Shown piece by piece: positions 1 to 10,450 of a DNA stretch of 64,000 bases. The position numbers were made by a program, and so were the translations under genes. This stretch comes from Plutella xylostella (taxonomy: Eukaryota > Arthropoda > Insecta > Lepidoptera > Plutellidae), in NCBI RefSeq assembly GCF_932276165.1, contig NC_063987.1, positions 5,580,001-5,644,000 of the forward strand, read 5' to 3'. How positions within the stretch are numbered: position 1 is the first letter of the stretch; every line of letters starts with the position of its first letter. A model generated the notes under the pieces. That model saw only the letters and a list, made by a program, of their open reading frames with translations, did not search any database and was not told where the DNA came from.

Positions 1-430
1 CTCAAGGCCGTTTTCTAAGTAACATTCAGCTTAATGGTGAACCCTCTGCTGGTCCCCGCCTACGATACTTTCCATTAACATTGGGACTTGTTTTCATCTT
101 TTTAGCGTGCAGTCGGGTTTTTTGTTTGTTTATAATTTGTTTAGTACTATATACCGCTTTTTCAATACCTGTAAGTACATTTTTTAGTAGCAGCATAATA
201 TTTTTACTTAATTTTAGGGTTTCGAACGTCAAAAGAAAATAAGCAACCGTTATAGGATCTCTTTGTTGTCCGTCTGTCTGACTGACTGTCTGTCACCGCC
301 CTTTTTCTCAGAAACGGGTAAAGATATCAAGCTGATATTTCGCATAGATGGGGAGTACCCCAAAAAAAATATTATGGTACTCCCTGTCCCACACAAGTAA
401 ATTGGGGCTTATATTTTTTCCAGTTATTTT
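1..430. repeat. Fragment of a dispersed repeat with a GTCCGTCTGTCTG core
   Basis: No gene is visible. The stretch has a T-rich segment followed by a GTCCGTCTGTCTG run near 268-290 and a text resembling repeats I associate with Lepidoptera (CAGTCGGG, then a poly-T-rich tract, then GTCTG repeats). Family and ends cannot be fixed from one copy. The small open frames here are T-rich low-complexity translations. Confidence 0.35.
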
Positions 431-1581
431 GATGTGTATCCTTTTTTTTTCTTTGTTGTTTTGTATAAGTATGTGTTTCTTTTCTTTAAATCTGTATTTT
501 TTTTGTTGTTGCTGTCTATGTGTCGAATAAATGTATCTATATCTTCAAATCACGCTATCGTTTGTTTTTTTGTGGCCACAAGAAATTCCGTCATTGACAA
601 TTTTATGTTACTGAATTTATTTTTATTTATTTTATTTTTATTTTTACATTTTCGTGGACAACCAACAGCATTTTGTTAATAAATAATTATTACTTATGAA
701 CACATAACAACTTGATGCCATTAACAGAATGAACTTAGTAAACCCAGTAAACCTAACACATCCAGAGGAAAAATAAAATCTCTTTCTCTCTCTCTGAAAA
801 ACATACTTAATAGCCTAAACTCGATGCTTTTAGCTATTAACATCTTTGAAATAAAATTGCCACCACCGTGTTACTGCCCTCATCAGATCCTCACGAGACC
901 ATACCTCAACCAGCACCAAGAGACTGTATTTTTGATCCCTAACCTAATGTCCGTGCGTATTGTCATCACTTAGATCCATTCGCTATATTCCTGCTCCTCA
1001 TCAGACCTTTACGAGACTGTAATGTCACGAGAATATTGCACACTATCTAATTTAATTTAATGTATTGAATATACTGGAAGAATTATGCTTCCTCAATTTC
1101 AAATCAAATTATGTTGGTGTCATAAAAGTTGAAAAAGTGCAATGACAACCAATGTGCAGTGATTTTGTATCTGTACACGATAAGATCGCGAGCTGTCAGT
1201 GCTGCCTAAACCGACGTGACCCTTCTTTGGAGGCCAGCGGCCAACTGAGTCATGGGCTTTTCAGCTAATACAAAATGTCAATCTTATGTTTCAAGCTCTA
1301 ATTTTTTGTTTGTGGGCACATCTAAAGATGGCGCTGTAATGAGAATTATAATAATGATAATTGAGTCGAAATAATATCTGGCAACATTATTTTACTATTA
1401 TTTATTTTTAATACTGGTAATTATTAAAACTCCGGCAATGGTACGTTTCTTTACAGTCAAAATATTACGTCAAATTCAACTGCTATAATAGTTATTAAAT
1501 ATTTTAGTATCTAGTCATTCACGAAAATTTAATGAAATAAAACATTACATATATATTTATATTACTAATACTGACATCAAT
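431..1581. other. AT-rich stretch without recognisable genes
   Basis: I see no coding segment or RNA gene. It contains short TC runs (near 781-796) and, near 1315-1337, the text GGGCACATCTAAAGATGGCG, which recurs with two changes near 11985-12005, so at least part is repeat-derived. Confidence 0.4.
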
Positions 1582-2317
1582 ATTTTTTATTTTTTTTATT
1601 TATTTTATTATTGTTAAGGAAACATACAGAGCAGATGGATGCATTAAAGTTAAATACATAAGTAGTACTTTTTCCAATAAAGTTTCCATTAATATTTAAA
1701 GACATTTTAGTTTTAAAAATCCACAATACACACTAAAAACTTAACACACACAAAAACATGGTTACACAGAGCAATTATACTACAAAATTAACAGAAAAAT
1801 TACAAAGGTCACAGAGACTATGCAAAATTTAAGATACTACAAGGCTCAATATAATAATCCTTATAAACCTATTCACAAAAGGTATTCATTAGGTATTTTT
1901 TAAATATACACATTTTAGTATGGAATGGATCAAGTTTGGAGAAGTTTTTATTAAAAGATGTACATGCACGTGATATAAAAGCATTATCAGCATACTTGGT
2001 TCGAGTTGAAGGTACATGGAATAACTTAGGCTTTCGACAAGTTACCCTAGGGCATAAAATAGGTACTTTAGAAAGCAAGTTTGGGGAGTCAATTTTATTA
2101 TTAAGTAATTTGTACATAAACATTTGATCAAGATAATTGCGCCTATTTTTAAGTGATAAAAGTGAAATGGAGTTATCGGATTTGAGTTTGTTAGTATTAA
2201 TTCTATAAAATAGGTGTTTAAGAAAAGTTTCTTGTATTTTTTCTAGTTTTCCCACATATACAGCGTACTGCGGGTTCCAAATAGTCGACGCATATTCAAG
2301 GAGAGGACGAACAAGAC
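1582..2317 (-). mobile_element. 3' part of a Jockey-type LINE, split by the BEL element
   Basis: On the minus strand an open frame ending at the stop codon at 1869 encodes the C-terminal end of a non-LTR reverse transcriptase: a V-R-P-L-L-E-Y-A-S-x-I-W-N-P motif followed by K-L-E-x-I-Q and an R-R-x-Y-L-D-Q-x-F-x-Y-K-L-L-N segment typical of Jockey-group elements. The 3' untranslated region runs to an AT-rich tail at about 1582-1611. The other half of the same frame lies at 10665-11004, on the far side of the BEL insertion, and the reading frame continues when the BEL copy and one target duplication are ignored. The joined remnant is about 260 codons without a stop, so the LINE was 5'-truncated but not much decayed when it was hit. 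Confidence 0.85.
2313..2317. repeat. Target-site duplication AAGAC, left copy
   Basis: AAGAC directly precedes the left LTR and is repeated directly after the right LTR at 10665-10669. Five bp is the usual duplication length for BEL/Pao integrases. Both copies lie inside one interrupted LINE frame, which independently confirms the boundaries. Confidence 0.92.
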
Positions 2318-2531
2318 TGTAGGGGCCGATGCGAGGTACCCGTCGACTCCAATCAGTAAAGTCAGTGAGGAGTTTAGTTCACAAAATATATTAAATAAGT
2401 ATTACAGAAAGATGGACTGTAATGGTTCAGTTGTAAGTGACGACTGATCTAACTATGTAAGATCTAGGTTAAGTAAACTGCTGCGTAAGACAACATAACT
2501 CTAGGTATGTGAAAAGGCTGTAGCCTGTACA
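2318..2531 (-). repeat. BEL element 3' LTR (214 bp)
   Basis: Direct repeat of 10451-10664 with no mismatch found by reading both copies. Plus-strand ends are TGTAGGGGCC and CCTGTACA, so TG/CA termini are present on either strand. It should supply the polyadenylation signal of the element transcript. Confidence 0.95.
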
Positions 2532-2693
2532 TGCTCCCAAGGGCACAAAAAAGGAAAAAAAAATTAAAGTACCTACCTTAAGTTTTAAAAATCTCTAGTA
2601 AGTAAGTGTATATAAGTTAAGTTATTATATTACCTAGCTAATTACAAAATTAACAGTAAAACTCTGAACCATATCAGTTTACAAAGCAAAAAA

Positions 2694-5600
2694 TTAAGTA
2701 AAATAATCAAAACTAAAAATCAAAATTAAATCCTTTTGAGTTCGCTTGCTTCTGCGACTCAATAGGAATAGCTCTCTGGTGCATAATCTCCTGTAACTCC
2801 ATTCCTTGGTTGGAGTGAGTGTGTCGACCCGCGCCGCCGCCGGCCTCCTGCCGCAGCGCGCTCGCATCCACCACCAGCATCCGGCTGTGGCTGCTATCAC
2901 CAGTAGTATTGACGACACCGCGTAGTTGCCTATCTCATGCACGGATATCGAGTTCAATGTCACCTCGTGCTGCTTCTGCTCTAGAATTCGCTCCTCAAGT
3001 TCACGATGATTCTCAGTCAAATTTAGTATTTGTAAGTTTTTATCCACATGCTTCAAATTGACGGTGACCAGGTTGTTAGTAGAGTCTATAGTAGGAACTT
3101 GTATCCCGGTATCTACATCCACTCTATTGTTTCCATAGGTGTTGTATGCGTAAATAATTTCATCCTCCTTCTGCATTACGCAATCCTGTCCAATCACAAT
3201 CATTCCGGTGTTATTCAATGTTGTACTGGTTTTCACCTGACCCCCGCACATTATGCGTAGTAAATATGAATCACAACAAACAAATATCCAGTGATTCGGT
3301 TTGTGCAATTTGATCCATTTTTCCGAACATGTGTCTTGAGTGTAGTTGCATTGTAAGGCATTTCCCTGACTTAACAATTTAGCTTCGCACGGAGCCGCTT
3401 TATTGTATAAGTTGTATATTGGGTGCCGCGCGTGACATAATATATTGTTATCGTCTGTTGTTATACATTGCTGCACTTCTAATTCATCCATGGCTATGTA
3501 AGTGTTTTTCACAAAATTAGTAGCGATGTAATCCATGGACCGCCTTATCGTTAGTTGACTCTGTCCAATTTTCATTGGTACCGGTATAGTGCGATATAAG
3601 ACATATTCGTCATCGCTTATTAGTGGTATGTGCAGTTCAAATAGCATGTAGTTTGTTATTCTCGTTTTGACGTAGATCAACTTGTAAAGGTTGTTTATGT
3701 CTTTCCGTAGGTCTTTGACCGGAAAGGAGAGTCTTTTCTGTAATGTGGATGAAATATGACTCAGTTGATCAATCAGCTGACTGGGTGTAAACAGTCTCAT
3801 ATCCAAGTGTCCTCGGAGTACGTCAGTAAGTGCGTTGGTAAGCATTTCTTGCTGTTGTTTCAAGTCTGCTATTAATAAGTTCGCCGTCAGTGATTCAGCA
3901 TTTAACTCATTCATTACTGCTAGTTGAAGTAATCGGTTTTCAATCTTTGAAAAATCCGATTCAGTTTCATTTATGTATTTATTGATGGTTTGGAATTGGC
4001 TGTTGATAAACTTCTCATGGCTCTTGATAAGTGAATTCTCCGCTTCAATTATAAGTGTTTGATTCCTCATCAATTCTACTTGGTAGTCATCGTTCATTTG
4101 CAGCTTTTGTATGTCTTCTGCGTACTTATCGGCAAAGTTTTGATCTAGTACGCCAAATAAGGTTCGTGCGAGACTTCCTACGCCGTTTATGTAGCCTCGT
4201 TTCTTTCTTGATGAGTGGTCAGTTAATAACATCATGTTGTTTTCTGATATCATTTTTATTTCATGTTGCAAATGATCTGTCACTTGACTACAGTACCCGA
4301 CTTCTAATCTTCCACACTGCTTGCTTAAGTGATCGACAAACCGCTGAACCTTTTCCGTAGTTTGCCAGTAATTTGTTAAGTTGTAGTACACCAGTACAAT
4401 CCATTCGTCGTGTATGACTTGAACCTTGGCTATTTCATCAAAGTACATTGGTCGATTAGCTTCAAATGGCGTAACTTGGTATTTCGCTGATGTTTGTGCA
4501 TTACCCGTCGGGAATATCATAAGTATTAGCATAAGTGTTGTTATAAAGTTGCACAGTCTGCTCCTTTTGGTTCTAGGCTTCAGTTTGTTAGCAGTATCTG
4601 TCTCTTTTGATTTATGTTGATCCTTTTCAGTTGGTAAGTTATTGTCAGTTTTCATTGGCAATGGAGTCAGTTTAGTTATTGGGCGCTTGACAGTGTTATT
4701 TTGAGTCTTCAGTGTGACAACTCTAACACATCCGTCAGCTCCTGGATGAACTTCAGTTATTCTTCCCAGTGCCCATTTGCCTGGAGGTAAGCCTTTCTCC
4801 TTCACCAAGACAAGATCTCCTTTTTCTAGATCTTCTTTTCGCGTCAACCATTTACTTTTGGTCTGAAGTTGATGAAGATACTCACTGGACCATCGCTTCC
4901 AAAAATGCTGATGCATCAGTTCTACATACTTCCATCTATTCCTTAGATCCAAATGTTTTCCATCGGTAAGTTCTTCCTGTGGCAATGACATTATTGGACC
5001 ACCAGTGAGAAAGTGGCCTGGAGTAAGGTATTCCAGGTCTTCCGGATCTTCGGTTATGGGGCAAAGAGGCCTACTGTTCATACACGCCTCAATCTGGTGT
5101 AACAAGGTCGTGAATTCCTCATAAGTCAATTTCTGCTCCCCGAGAACTCTTTTCAGGTGAAACTTCATCGACTTCACTGCCGCTTCCCATAGTCCGCCTG
5201 CACTTGGCCATAATGGCGCATTAAAGTGCCAGTTAATGCCTAGTTTGTTCACTTCTTTGAAAAATTCTGGTGACATCAGTGTTTCAAACTGTTGAAATTC
5301 TCTTTGTAATTCTTTTGCTGCACCGACAAAATTTTTCCCGTTGTCTGAAAACATCGATTTCACCACTCCTCTTCTTGCGCATAGTCTCTTCAAGGCCATA
5401 ATAAATGACTGTGTTGTTAAATCAGACACCAGTTCTATGTGCACCGCTTTAGTAGACATGCAAATAAATATCGCTATATATCCTTTGCATGTTCTGACCC
5501 CTCGTCCCTTGTTAATTTTAACATCGACGTGTCCTGTGAAGTCGACACCAGTGTTCGTAAACGGGCGCGACGGGGTTATTCGTTCAGTAGGTAAATTTCC

Positions 5601-8600
5601 CATTATTTGGTCAGTCTTCGAAGCCGCGTATCGCCGGCACTTCATGCACAATCGAATTATTTTCTTGACAGCTCTATTTCCTCCAACAATCCAATAGCGT
5701 TGTCGCGTCTGTGCCAATGTTAAGCGTGCCCCTCCATGAAGAGTCAGTTCATGAGCTTGCTGTATAACTAGCTCGGTTAATCTCCCGCCATGTGGCAATA
5801 TCATGGGATGTTTAGTTTCGCTAGGTAAGGCGGAAAACTGCAATCTTCCACCCACTCTCAGTACACCATTTTTATCCAAAAATGGGGATAAGTTTAATAA
5901 TTTACTCTTGGAGTGCACCAATCCAGTTTTCAAGATCATCTCGATATCTTCTGCGAACGCGTCTCGCTGTACAGCTCTGATAATTACTTCAGTTGCGTAG
6001 TTCAGTTCCGATATAGATAAGTATTTATTGTAAGAGTCATTAGTTAATTGCTTCTCCCAACGTAATAAATAAGCAATTACTCGTGTTACATATTCGAGCC
6101 GACTATTGTTGTTTAGCAACGTCATCACTATGCACTCGCCGGCGCTTGTAGCTGCGGTGTCTGCACCTTTTGTCACAGTGCAAGTTTGTCGTAGGTCATG
6201 ATCAGTTGAGTATGATTCATCGGTCTTTAAGTTGTCTGGACTCCATTTTTTCAGCCACTGTGGACCATTCCACCAGATTTTTTCTTCAACTAGCTGTTTC
6301 GGTGATAAACCGCGAGTTGCACAGTCAGCAGGGTTTTCTTTAGTATTCACATAACTCCACTTTGATGCCGGTACTAAGTTAGTTATCAGTATGCTTCGGT
6401 TAGCAACATATCTATCCCATCTTGTTTTATCTCCCTGAAGCCACGCTAAGACCACTTGTGAGTCAGTCCAGCAGTAGGTTTCCAGTTGAAGGTCAGTTAA
6501 TGCCATCTGACATTTGTTCATCAGTTTAGCCAGTAATTGCGCACCACAAAGCTCTAATCTCGGTAATGTAGTTTTCTTTTTCGTAGGCGCAACTTTAGTT
6601 TTTGCTGTCATTAGTGTAATAACGACTTCTCCGGTATCATTCGTCGCTTTACTGTATATGACGCAGGCGAACGCCTTTTCGCTTGCGTCGCAAAATCCAT
6701 GCAACTCGGTCACATTGTTATAACAGCTGATCCACCTCGGTATTGTTACATCATTTATGTTTATTATTTCGCTTCTTATCAGTTCCCACTCTTTCGACGA
6801 GCTTTCGGAAACGTTTTCATCCCAGTTCAGTCTATCTAACCAAAGTTTTTGGAAGATTAGTTTTGCTTTGACGGTCATAGGTGATAACCATCCTAGCGGA
6901 TCGTAGATTTTGCTGATGTTTGACAGTAGTACTCGTTTAGTGAGCCTTGACTTTTGCTGAGGTAATTGCCAATTGAAAACAAATACATCTTCCGTAGTAT
7001 TCCAGCTGAGTCCCAAGGTTTTCATTGACTCGTCTTGTTTAAAATCGATCGTATTTTGTTGACGTTTATAATTGTCAGGTAAGCCTTCCAGGATCGATGC
7101 TTCGTTAGTTGCCCACTTTTTCAGTACAAAACCACCTTTCAGTAATAGGTTATAGAGCTCATTTTGTAGAATTTTTGCTTCTTCAATAGTATTTCGCCCA
7201 GATATGACGTCATCCATGTAAAATTCTGACATTACGGCTTTTCTTGCTTGAGGGTAAGCGTCTCCCTCGTCGATGGCCAGTTGTTTTAGCGTACGCATAG
7301 CCAAATATGGGGCAGATTTACTCCCATAAGATACAGTGCAGAGTTGCATTTCTCTCAGCTCATCAGTAGGTGTAAACCTCCAAACAATCTTTTGTAACTG
7401 CTGCTGATCTTCATGTATAAGTATGCCTCGATACATCTTCTCGATATCGGCGATAACAGCGTATCGGTAACTTCTCCATTTGATTATTAGAGTCAGTATG
7501 TCGTTTTGCAAGTTAGGCCCCTTTTCCATGAGGTCATTCAAACTGTACTTGCTGCTAGTTTTCATAGACGCATTGAATACAACTCGTAGTTTTGTTGACG
7601 TTGACGATTCCTTTATTACACCGTGGTGAGGTAGGTAAACTTGCAGTGTCATAGTATTCGGTTGATTGACCGCCGGTTTCATGTGACCCAGTTCAATGTA
7701 TTCTTCGATGAATTGTTTGTACCGACTTGCCAATTTATCGCACCTTGCCATTCGTTTCTCTAGCTGGTGAAATTGACAGATAGCCTGAGGTTTTGAGCTT
7801 CCCAGTTTGGAGGCTATATCTTCCTTGAGAGGCATCTTAACGATGTACCTGCCATCTTCTTGCCGTTCAGTTGTTTCCGCGTAATACTTTTCACAGTACG
7901 CTTCAGAATCTGTGAGCTCGGTGTCCTTTGTTATTTCCTCTGATTCCCAGAATCTAGTTAACTCCTCTATCTCATTGAGGGTTACAAAGCACTTGAATGT
8001 TTTGGTGTTTCCGCATAGAATCCAGCCCAACTTGGTCTGCTGCGCGACGGGAGAGTTTGAATCCTGCTTCAGCACTCCCTCCAGTATAATCTCGGAGTAA
8101 ATATCCGCTCCGAGCAATAGATCAATTGGGCCAGGAGTGAAGTAATCGGGGTCAGCCAGTTTAATATTGTCTAGGTGCGTCCAGTTTGACGTGGTTAGTT
8201 TAGTATTGGGTAAGTTATTAATCAGTTTGTTCATTATGAGCACCTTTATAATAAATTTATAATCTGAATGTATTGATTTACACTCCAGTGTCAGTAAGCC
8301 TTTGCTGCTGCCCATTGCTGATCCAACTCCTGATACGACTGCGTTTCCCTTTTGCCTCGCCAGTCTGAGTCGCTGCGCCGCGTTCTCAGTGATCAGTGAC
8401 ACTTGAGATCCCTGATCCAGTAAAGCTCGTAATACTATATAGTTCCCATCAGTATTTTTAACCATAATTTTCACGGTGGTAAGTAAAACTTCTTCTTCCT
8501 CTTTTTTAACAAGGTTAGTATTTTTCTGGGGTGACCACGAAGGGGTTGATGTTGATTGTCCTTTGAAGTTAGTTTCGTGCAAAAATGTGTGGTGCGATTT

Positions 8601-10115
8601 GTTACACACTTTGCATTTTTTATTAGAATCGCATTGTTTACCGTAATGGTCGAATAAACAATTTCTGCACACTCGTAATTTCGTGACAGTTGCAATTCTG
8701 TTAGGCACGTTCGTGCTTAAGAATGTTGGACAATTCATGAGGACGTGATCTTTCTTGCATAGTGGACAGTTTTTCATAGAAACATGGAATGATTTGCTGC
8801 CTTTTTCCGCGTTCTTGAAGTTCGGCGCCTTGACCTCGTTATTCTTGTAATAACTTTTCACCGCTGGGTGATTAGTTTTGACGGTTTCTAAGGCCATGAA
8901 TTTGGATTCTAGAAAGTTTAGTAACTCCTTTAGCACTGGAAACTCTCTCGGTTTTTGTAAGCCTTGCACGTAGTCATTGTAAGTGGCTGCATCCAGCTTC
9001 TGTGACAAGAGGTGAACCACTATCGGGTCCCAAGTCGAAGTATCCAATCCAATGTTCTTTAGCGCGTTCAAGGCTTCTAATGTCGTATCATGCATCCTCT
9101 TTATTTGATACGCATTCGGTTGCTGGACAATAGGTTGGTTTAACAGAGTATTGATGTATGATGAAAATAGCAGTCTCTTATTGTCAAACCGGTTTTGAAT
9201 AATTTCCCAACAGCACTCGTAATTATCTGCTGACACAGTTAAATGCTGCACCAGTTTCTCAGCTTCACCCCTAAGTTTTGTCTTCAAATGCTGCATTTTC
9301 TGTGTTTTACTGATAAGGGGGTTGTTATGAATCGTTTCCATGAAGATATCTTTAAATGAAACCCACTGAGCGTACTCGCCAGAGAATTCCGGGATTTCTA
9401 CTCTCGGCGTAGACTTCTCGTAGTGTAAGTTGGCCCACATCTTCTTGTTGATGACCTTGCGTAATTCTTCATAGAGATTCTCTAACCTGTTATACTCCTG
9501 CTCATATAATTCGTTAGATCCGTTGAGCCAGTTGTCCAATTCCCAATGAATTTTGTCAATAGCATTCCATTTAGTCTTGAGAATATTTAACCGATCTTCC
9601 AGGTCCCATTTTTCCTCGATGGTGTCGATGTTGACCTTGGTAGCGGCACGTTGAAAAGCTTTGAAATTACCTTGTTGTTGTTGTAACAAGACGCTCTTCC
9701 TGTCAGTTAAATCAGTATTTATCCCTCCAAATATGTCTTGCACTACGCCGAACGTCCCGGCTGACTCTCCTCTCTCTTCCTTAGACGTTCCAGCAGTCGG
9801 TTGTGGTTGAATCTTCATTAGTTCAGCTACCCACTGCGCTTGTAAAGCCACCATCTGACTTTTAGCTCTAAGATATTTCTCCTGAGCTTTCACAAACACG
9901 TTGCTAGTAAAATAAGATAAGTTTTTCTCCTCACCCGCGTTCAGTAACTTGTCAGTTTCTGCAAATTGTTGCCAGTGCGTATCGAGAGCTTCGATTCTCT
10001 TCTTAAGATACTCCAGTGTTTTTCTTTCAGGAGCGTCCTTGCCGAAATTAACACATATCCTTTTGATGCTATCAAAGCAGTCCTCTTGACGCTTGATCAG
10101 TGCTTCGGTATTCAT
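2694..10115 (-). CDS. BEL/Pao gag-pol-env-like polyprotein, 2473 aa
   Basis: One uninterrupted frame encodes the structural and replication proteins of the retrotransposon. In order: a gag region with the P-E-F-S-G motif near residue 245; zinc-knuckle-like cysteine clusters near 448-505; an A17-type aspartic protease with LLDQGS near 565; reverse transcriptase with YMDD near 968; RNase H near 1138-1225; an integrase with an HHCC zinc site near 1455-1495 and D, D and E residues near 1525, 1591 and 1640; and a C-terminal integrase segment near 1740-1810. The last ~600 residues begin with a hydrophobic, signal-like stretch near 1860, have a dibasic furin-type site RKKR near 1970 followed by a glycine-rich, fusion-peptide-like stretch, then a long helical region, several N-glycosylation sequons and a membrane segment near 2390-2415. 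That layout resembles insect errantivirus and baculovirus F-type envelope proteins. The start is the first ATG after the leader repeats. No stop or frameshift is seen. Confidence 0.95.
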   Translation of the reverse strand: MNTEALIKRQEDCFDSIKRICVNFGKDAPERKTLEYLKKRIEALDTHWQQFAETDKLLNAGEEKNLSYFTSNVFVKAQEKYLRAKSQMVALQAQWVAELMKIQPQPTAGTSKEERGESAGTFGVVQDIFGGINTDLTDRKSVLLQQQQGNFKAFQRAATKVNIDTIEEKWDLEDRLNILKTKWNAIDKIHWELDNWLNGSNELYEQEYNRLENLYEELRKVINKKMWANLHYEKSTPRVEIPEFSGEYAQWVSFKDIFMETIHNNPLISKTQKMQHLKTKLRGEAEKLVQHLTVSADNYECCWEIIQNRFDNKRLLFSSYINTLLNQPIVQQPNAYQIKRMHDTTLEALNALKNIGLDTSTWDPIVVHLLSQKLDAATYNDYVQGLQKPREFPVLKELLNFLESKFMALETVKTNHPAVKSYYKNNEVKAPNFKNAEKGSKSFHVSMKNCPLCKKDHVLMNCPTFLSTNVPNRIATVTKLRVCRNCLFDHYGKQCDSNKKCKVCNKSHHTFLHETNFKGQSTSTPSWSPQKNTNLVKKEEEEVLLTTVKIMVKNTDGNYIVLRALLDQGSQVSLITENAAQRLRLARQKGNAVVSGVGSAMGSSKGLLTLECKSIHSDYKFIIKVLIMNKLINNLPNTKLTTSNWTHLDNIKLADPDYFTPGPIDLLLGADIYSEIILEGVLKQDSNSPVAQQTKLGWILCGNTKTFKCFVTLNEIEELTRFWESEEITKDTELTDSEAYCEKYYAETTERQEDGRYIVKMPLKEDIASKLGSSKPQAICQFHQLEKRMARCDKLASRYKQFIEEYIELGHMKPAVNQPNTMTLQVYLPHHGVIKESSTSTKLRVVFNASMKTSSKYSLNDLMEKGPNLQNDILTLIIKWRSYRYAVIADIEKMYRGILIHEDQQQLQKIVWRFTPTDELREMQLCTVSYGSKSAPYLAMRTLKQLAIDEGDAYPQARKAVMSEFYMDDVISGRNTIEEAKILQNELYNLLLKGGFVLKKWATNEASILEGLPDNYKRQQNTIDFKQDESMKTLGLSWNTTEDVFVFNWQLPQQKSRLTKRVLLSNISKIYDPLGWLSPMTVKAKLIFQKLWLDRLNWDENVSESSSKEWELIRSEIININDVTIPRWISCYNNVTELHGFCDASEKAFACVIYSKATNDTGEVVITLMTAKTKVAPTKKKTTLPRLELCGAQLLAKLMNKCQMALTDLQLETYCWTDSQVVLAWLQGDKTRWDRYVANRSILITNLVPASKWSYVNTKENPADCATRGLSPKQLVEEKIWWNGPQWLKKWSPDNLKTDESYSTDHDLRQTCTVTKGADTAATSAGECIVMTLLNNNSRLEYVTRVIAYLLRWEKQLTNDSYNKYLSISELNYATEVIIRAVQRDAFAEDIEMILKTGLVHSKSKLLNLSPFLDKNGVLRVGGRLQFSALPSETKHPMILPHGGRLTELVIQQAHELTLHGGARLTLAQTRQRYWIVGGNRAVKKIIRLCMKCRRYAASKTDQIMGNLPTERITPSRPFTNTGVDFTGHVDVKINKGRGVRTCKGYIAIFICMSTKAVHIELVSDLTTQSFIMALKRLCARRGVVKSMFSDNGKNFVGAAKELQREFQQFETLMSPEFFKEVNKLGINWHFNAPLWPSAGGLWEAAVKSMKFHLKRVLGEQKLTYEEFTTLLHQIEACMNSRPLCPITEDPEDLEYLTPGHFLTGGPIMSLPQEELTDGKHLDLRNRWKYVELMHQHFWKRWSSEYLHQLQTKSKWLTRKEDLEKGDLVLVKEKGLPPGKWALGRITEVHPGADGCVRVVTLKTQNNTVKRPITKLTPLPMKTDNNLPTEKDQHKSKETDTANKLKPRTKRSRLCNFITTLMLILMIFPTGNAQTSAKYQVTPFEANRPMYFDEIAKVQVIHDEWIVLVYYNLTNYWQTTEKVQRFVDHLSKQCGRLEVGYCSQVTDHLQHEIKMISENNMMLLTDHSSRKKRGYINGVGSLARTLFGVLDQNFADKYAEDIQKLQMNDDYQVELMRNQTLIIEAENSLIKSHEKFINSQFQTINKYINETESDFSKIENRLLQLAVMNELNAESLTANLLIADLKQQQEMLTNALTDVLRGHLDMRLFTPSQLIDQLSHISSTLQKRLSFPVKDLRKDINNLYKLIYVKTRITNYMLFELHIPLISDDEYVLYRTIPVPMKIGQSQLTIRRSMDYIATNFVKNTYIAMDELEVQQCITTDDNNILCHARHPIYNLYNKAAPCEAKLLSQGNALQCNYTQDTCSEKWIKLHKPNHWIFVCCDSYLLRIMCGGQVKTSTTLNNTGMIVIGQDCVMQKEDEIIYAYNTYGNNRVDVDTGIQVPTIDSTNNLVTVNLKHVDKNLQILNLTENHRELEERILEQKQHEVTLNSISVHEIGNYAVSSILLVIAATAGCWWWMRARCGRRPAAARVDTLTPTKEWSYRRLCTRELFLLSRRSKRTQKDLILIFSFDYFT

Positions 10116-10130
10116 TGTGTTGAATGTCGA

Positions 10131-10270
10131 AGTTAGTTTTCTTGGTAAGTAGTTAGTTTTCTTGATAAGTAGTTAGTTTTCTTGATAAGTAGTTCGTTTT
10201 CTTGATAAGTAGTTAGTTTTCTTGATAAGTAGTTAGTTTTGCTGGTAAGTAGTTAGTTTTGCTGGTTGGT
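10131..10270 (-). repeat. Seven 20-bp tandem repeats in the BEL leader
   Basis: The plus strand shows AGTTAGTTTT followed by CTTGATAAGT (variants CTTGGTAAGT, GCTGGTAAGT, GCTGGTTGGT, and one AGTTCGTTTT), repeated seven times with a strict 20-bp period. The array sits in the 5' untranslated leader, 15 bp upstream of the polyprotein start on the minus strand. Such arrays may vary in copy number between element copies. Confidence 0.92.
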
Positions 10271-10433
10271 CGTCTACACGATTTGTTTTCGTGTCAGTTA
10301 AGATTAGCTGGTACAAACACGTTCAGGTATGTGCGATTTTCCTTGTCTCAATACTCTCGGGGAGGTCCGCTGGTGGAAGGCCGAGAATACCGATTCGCTA
10401 CCGTCACAGATGCACTTCACTAATCACTTAGGT

Positions 10434-10444
10434 TCGAAGGACCA
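10434..10444 (-). promoter_or_regulatory. Probable primer-binding site (tRNA-Tyr-like)
   Basis: Reading inward from the 5' LTR on the minus strand, TGGTCCTTCGA begins six bases inside the LTR. It would pair with a tRNA ending TCGAAGGACCA. Cytosolic tRNA-Tyr genes of insects start CCTTCGA, so their acceptor end fits over 11 nt. The sequence is seen; the tRNA identity is from memory of tRNA acceptor stems. Confidence 0.65.
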
Positions 10445-10450
10445 TAAACA

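Noticed and set aside
2819..8695. Several plus-strand frames of 60-118 codons and one minus-strand frame inside the BEL element
   Set aside because: Shadows of the polyprotein frame on the minus strand.
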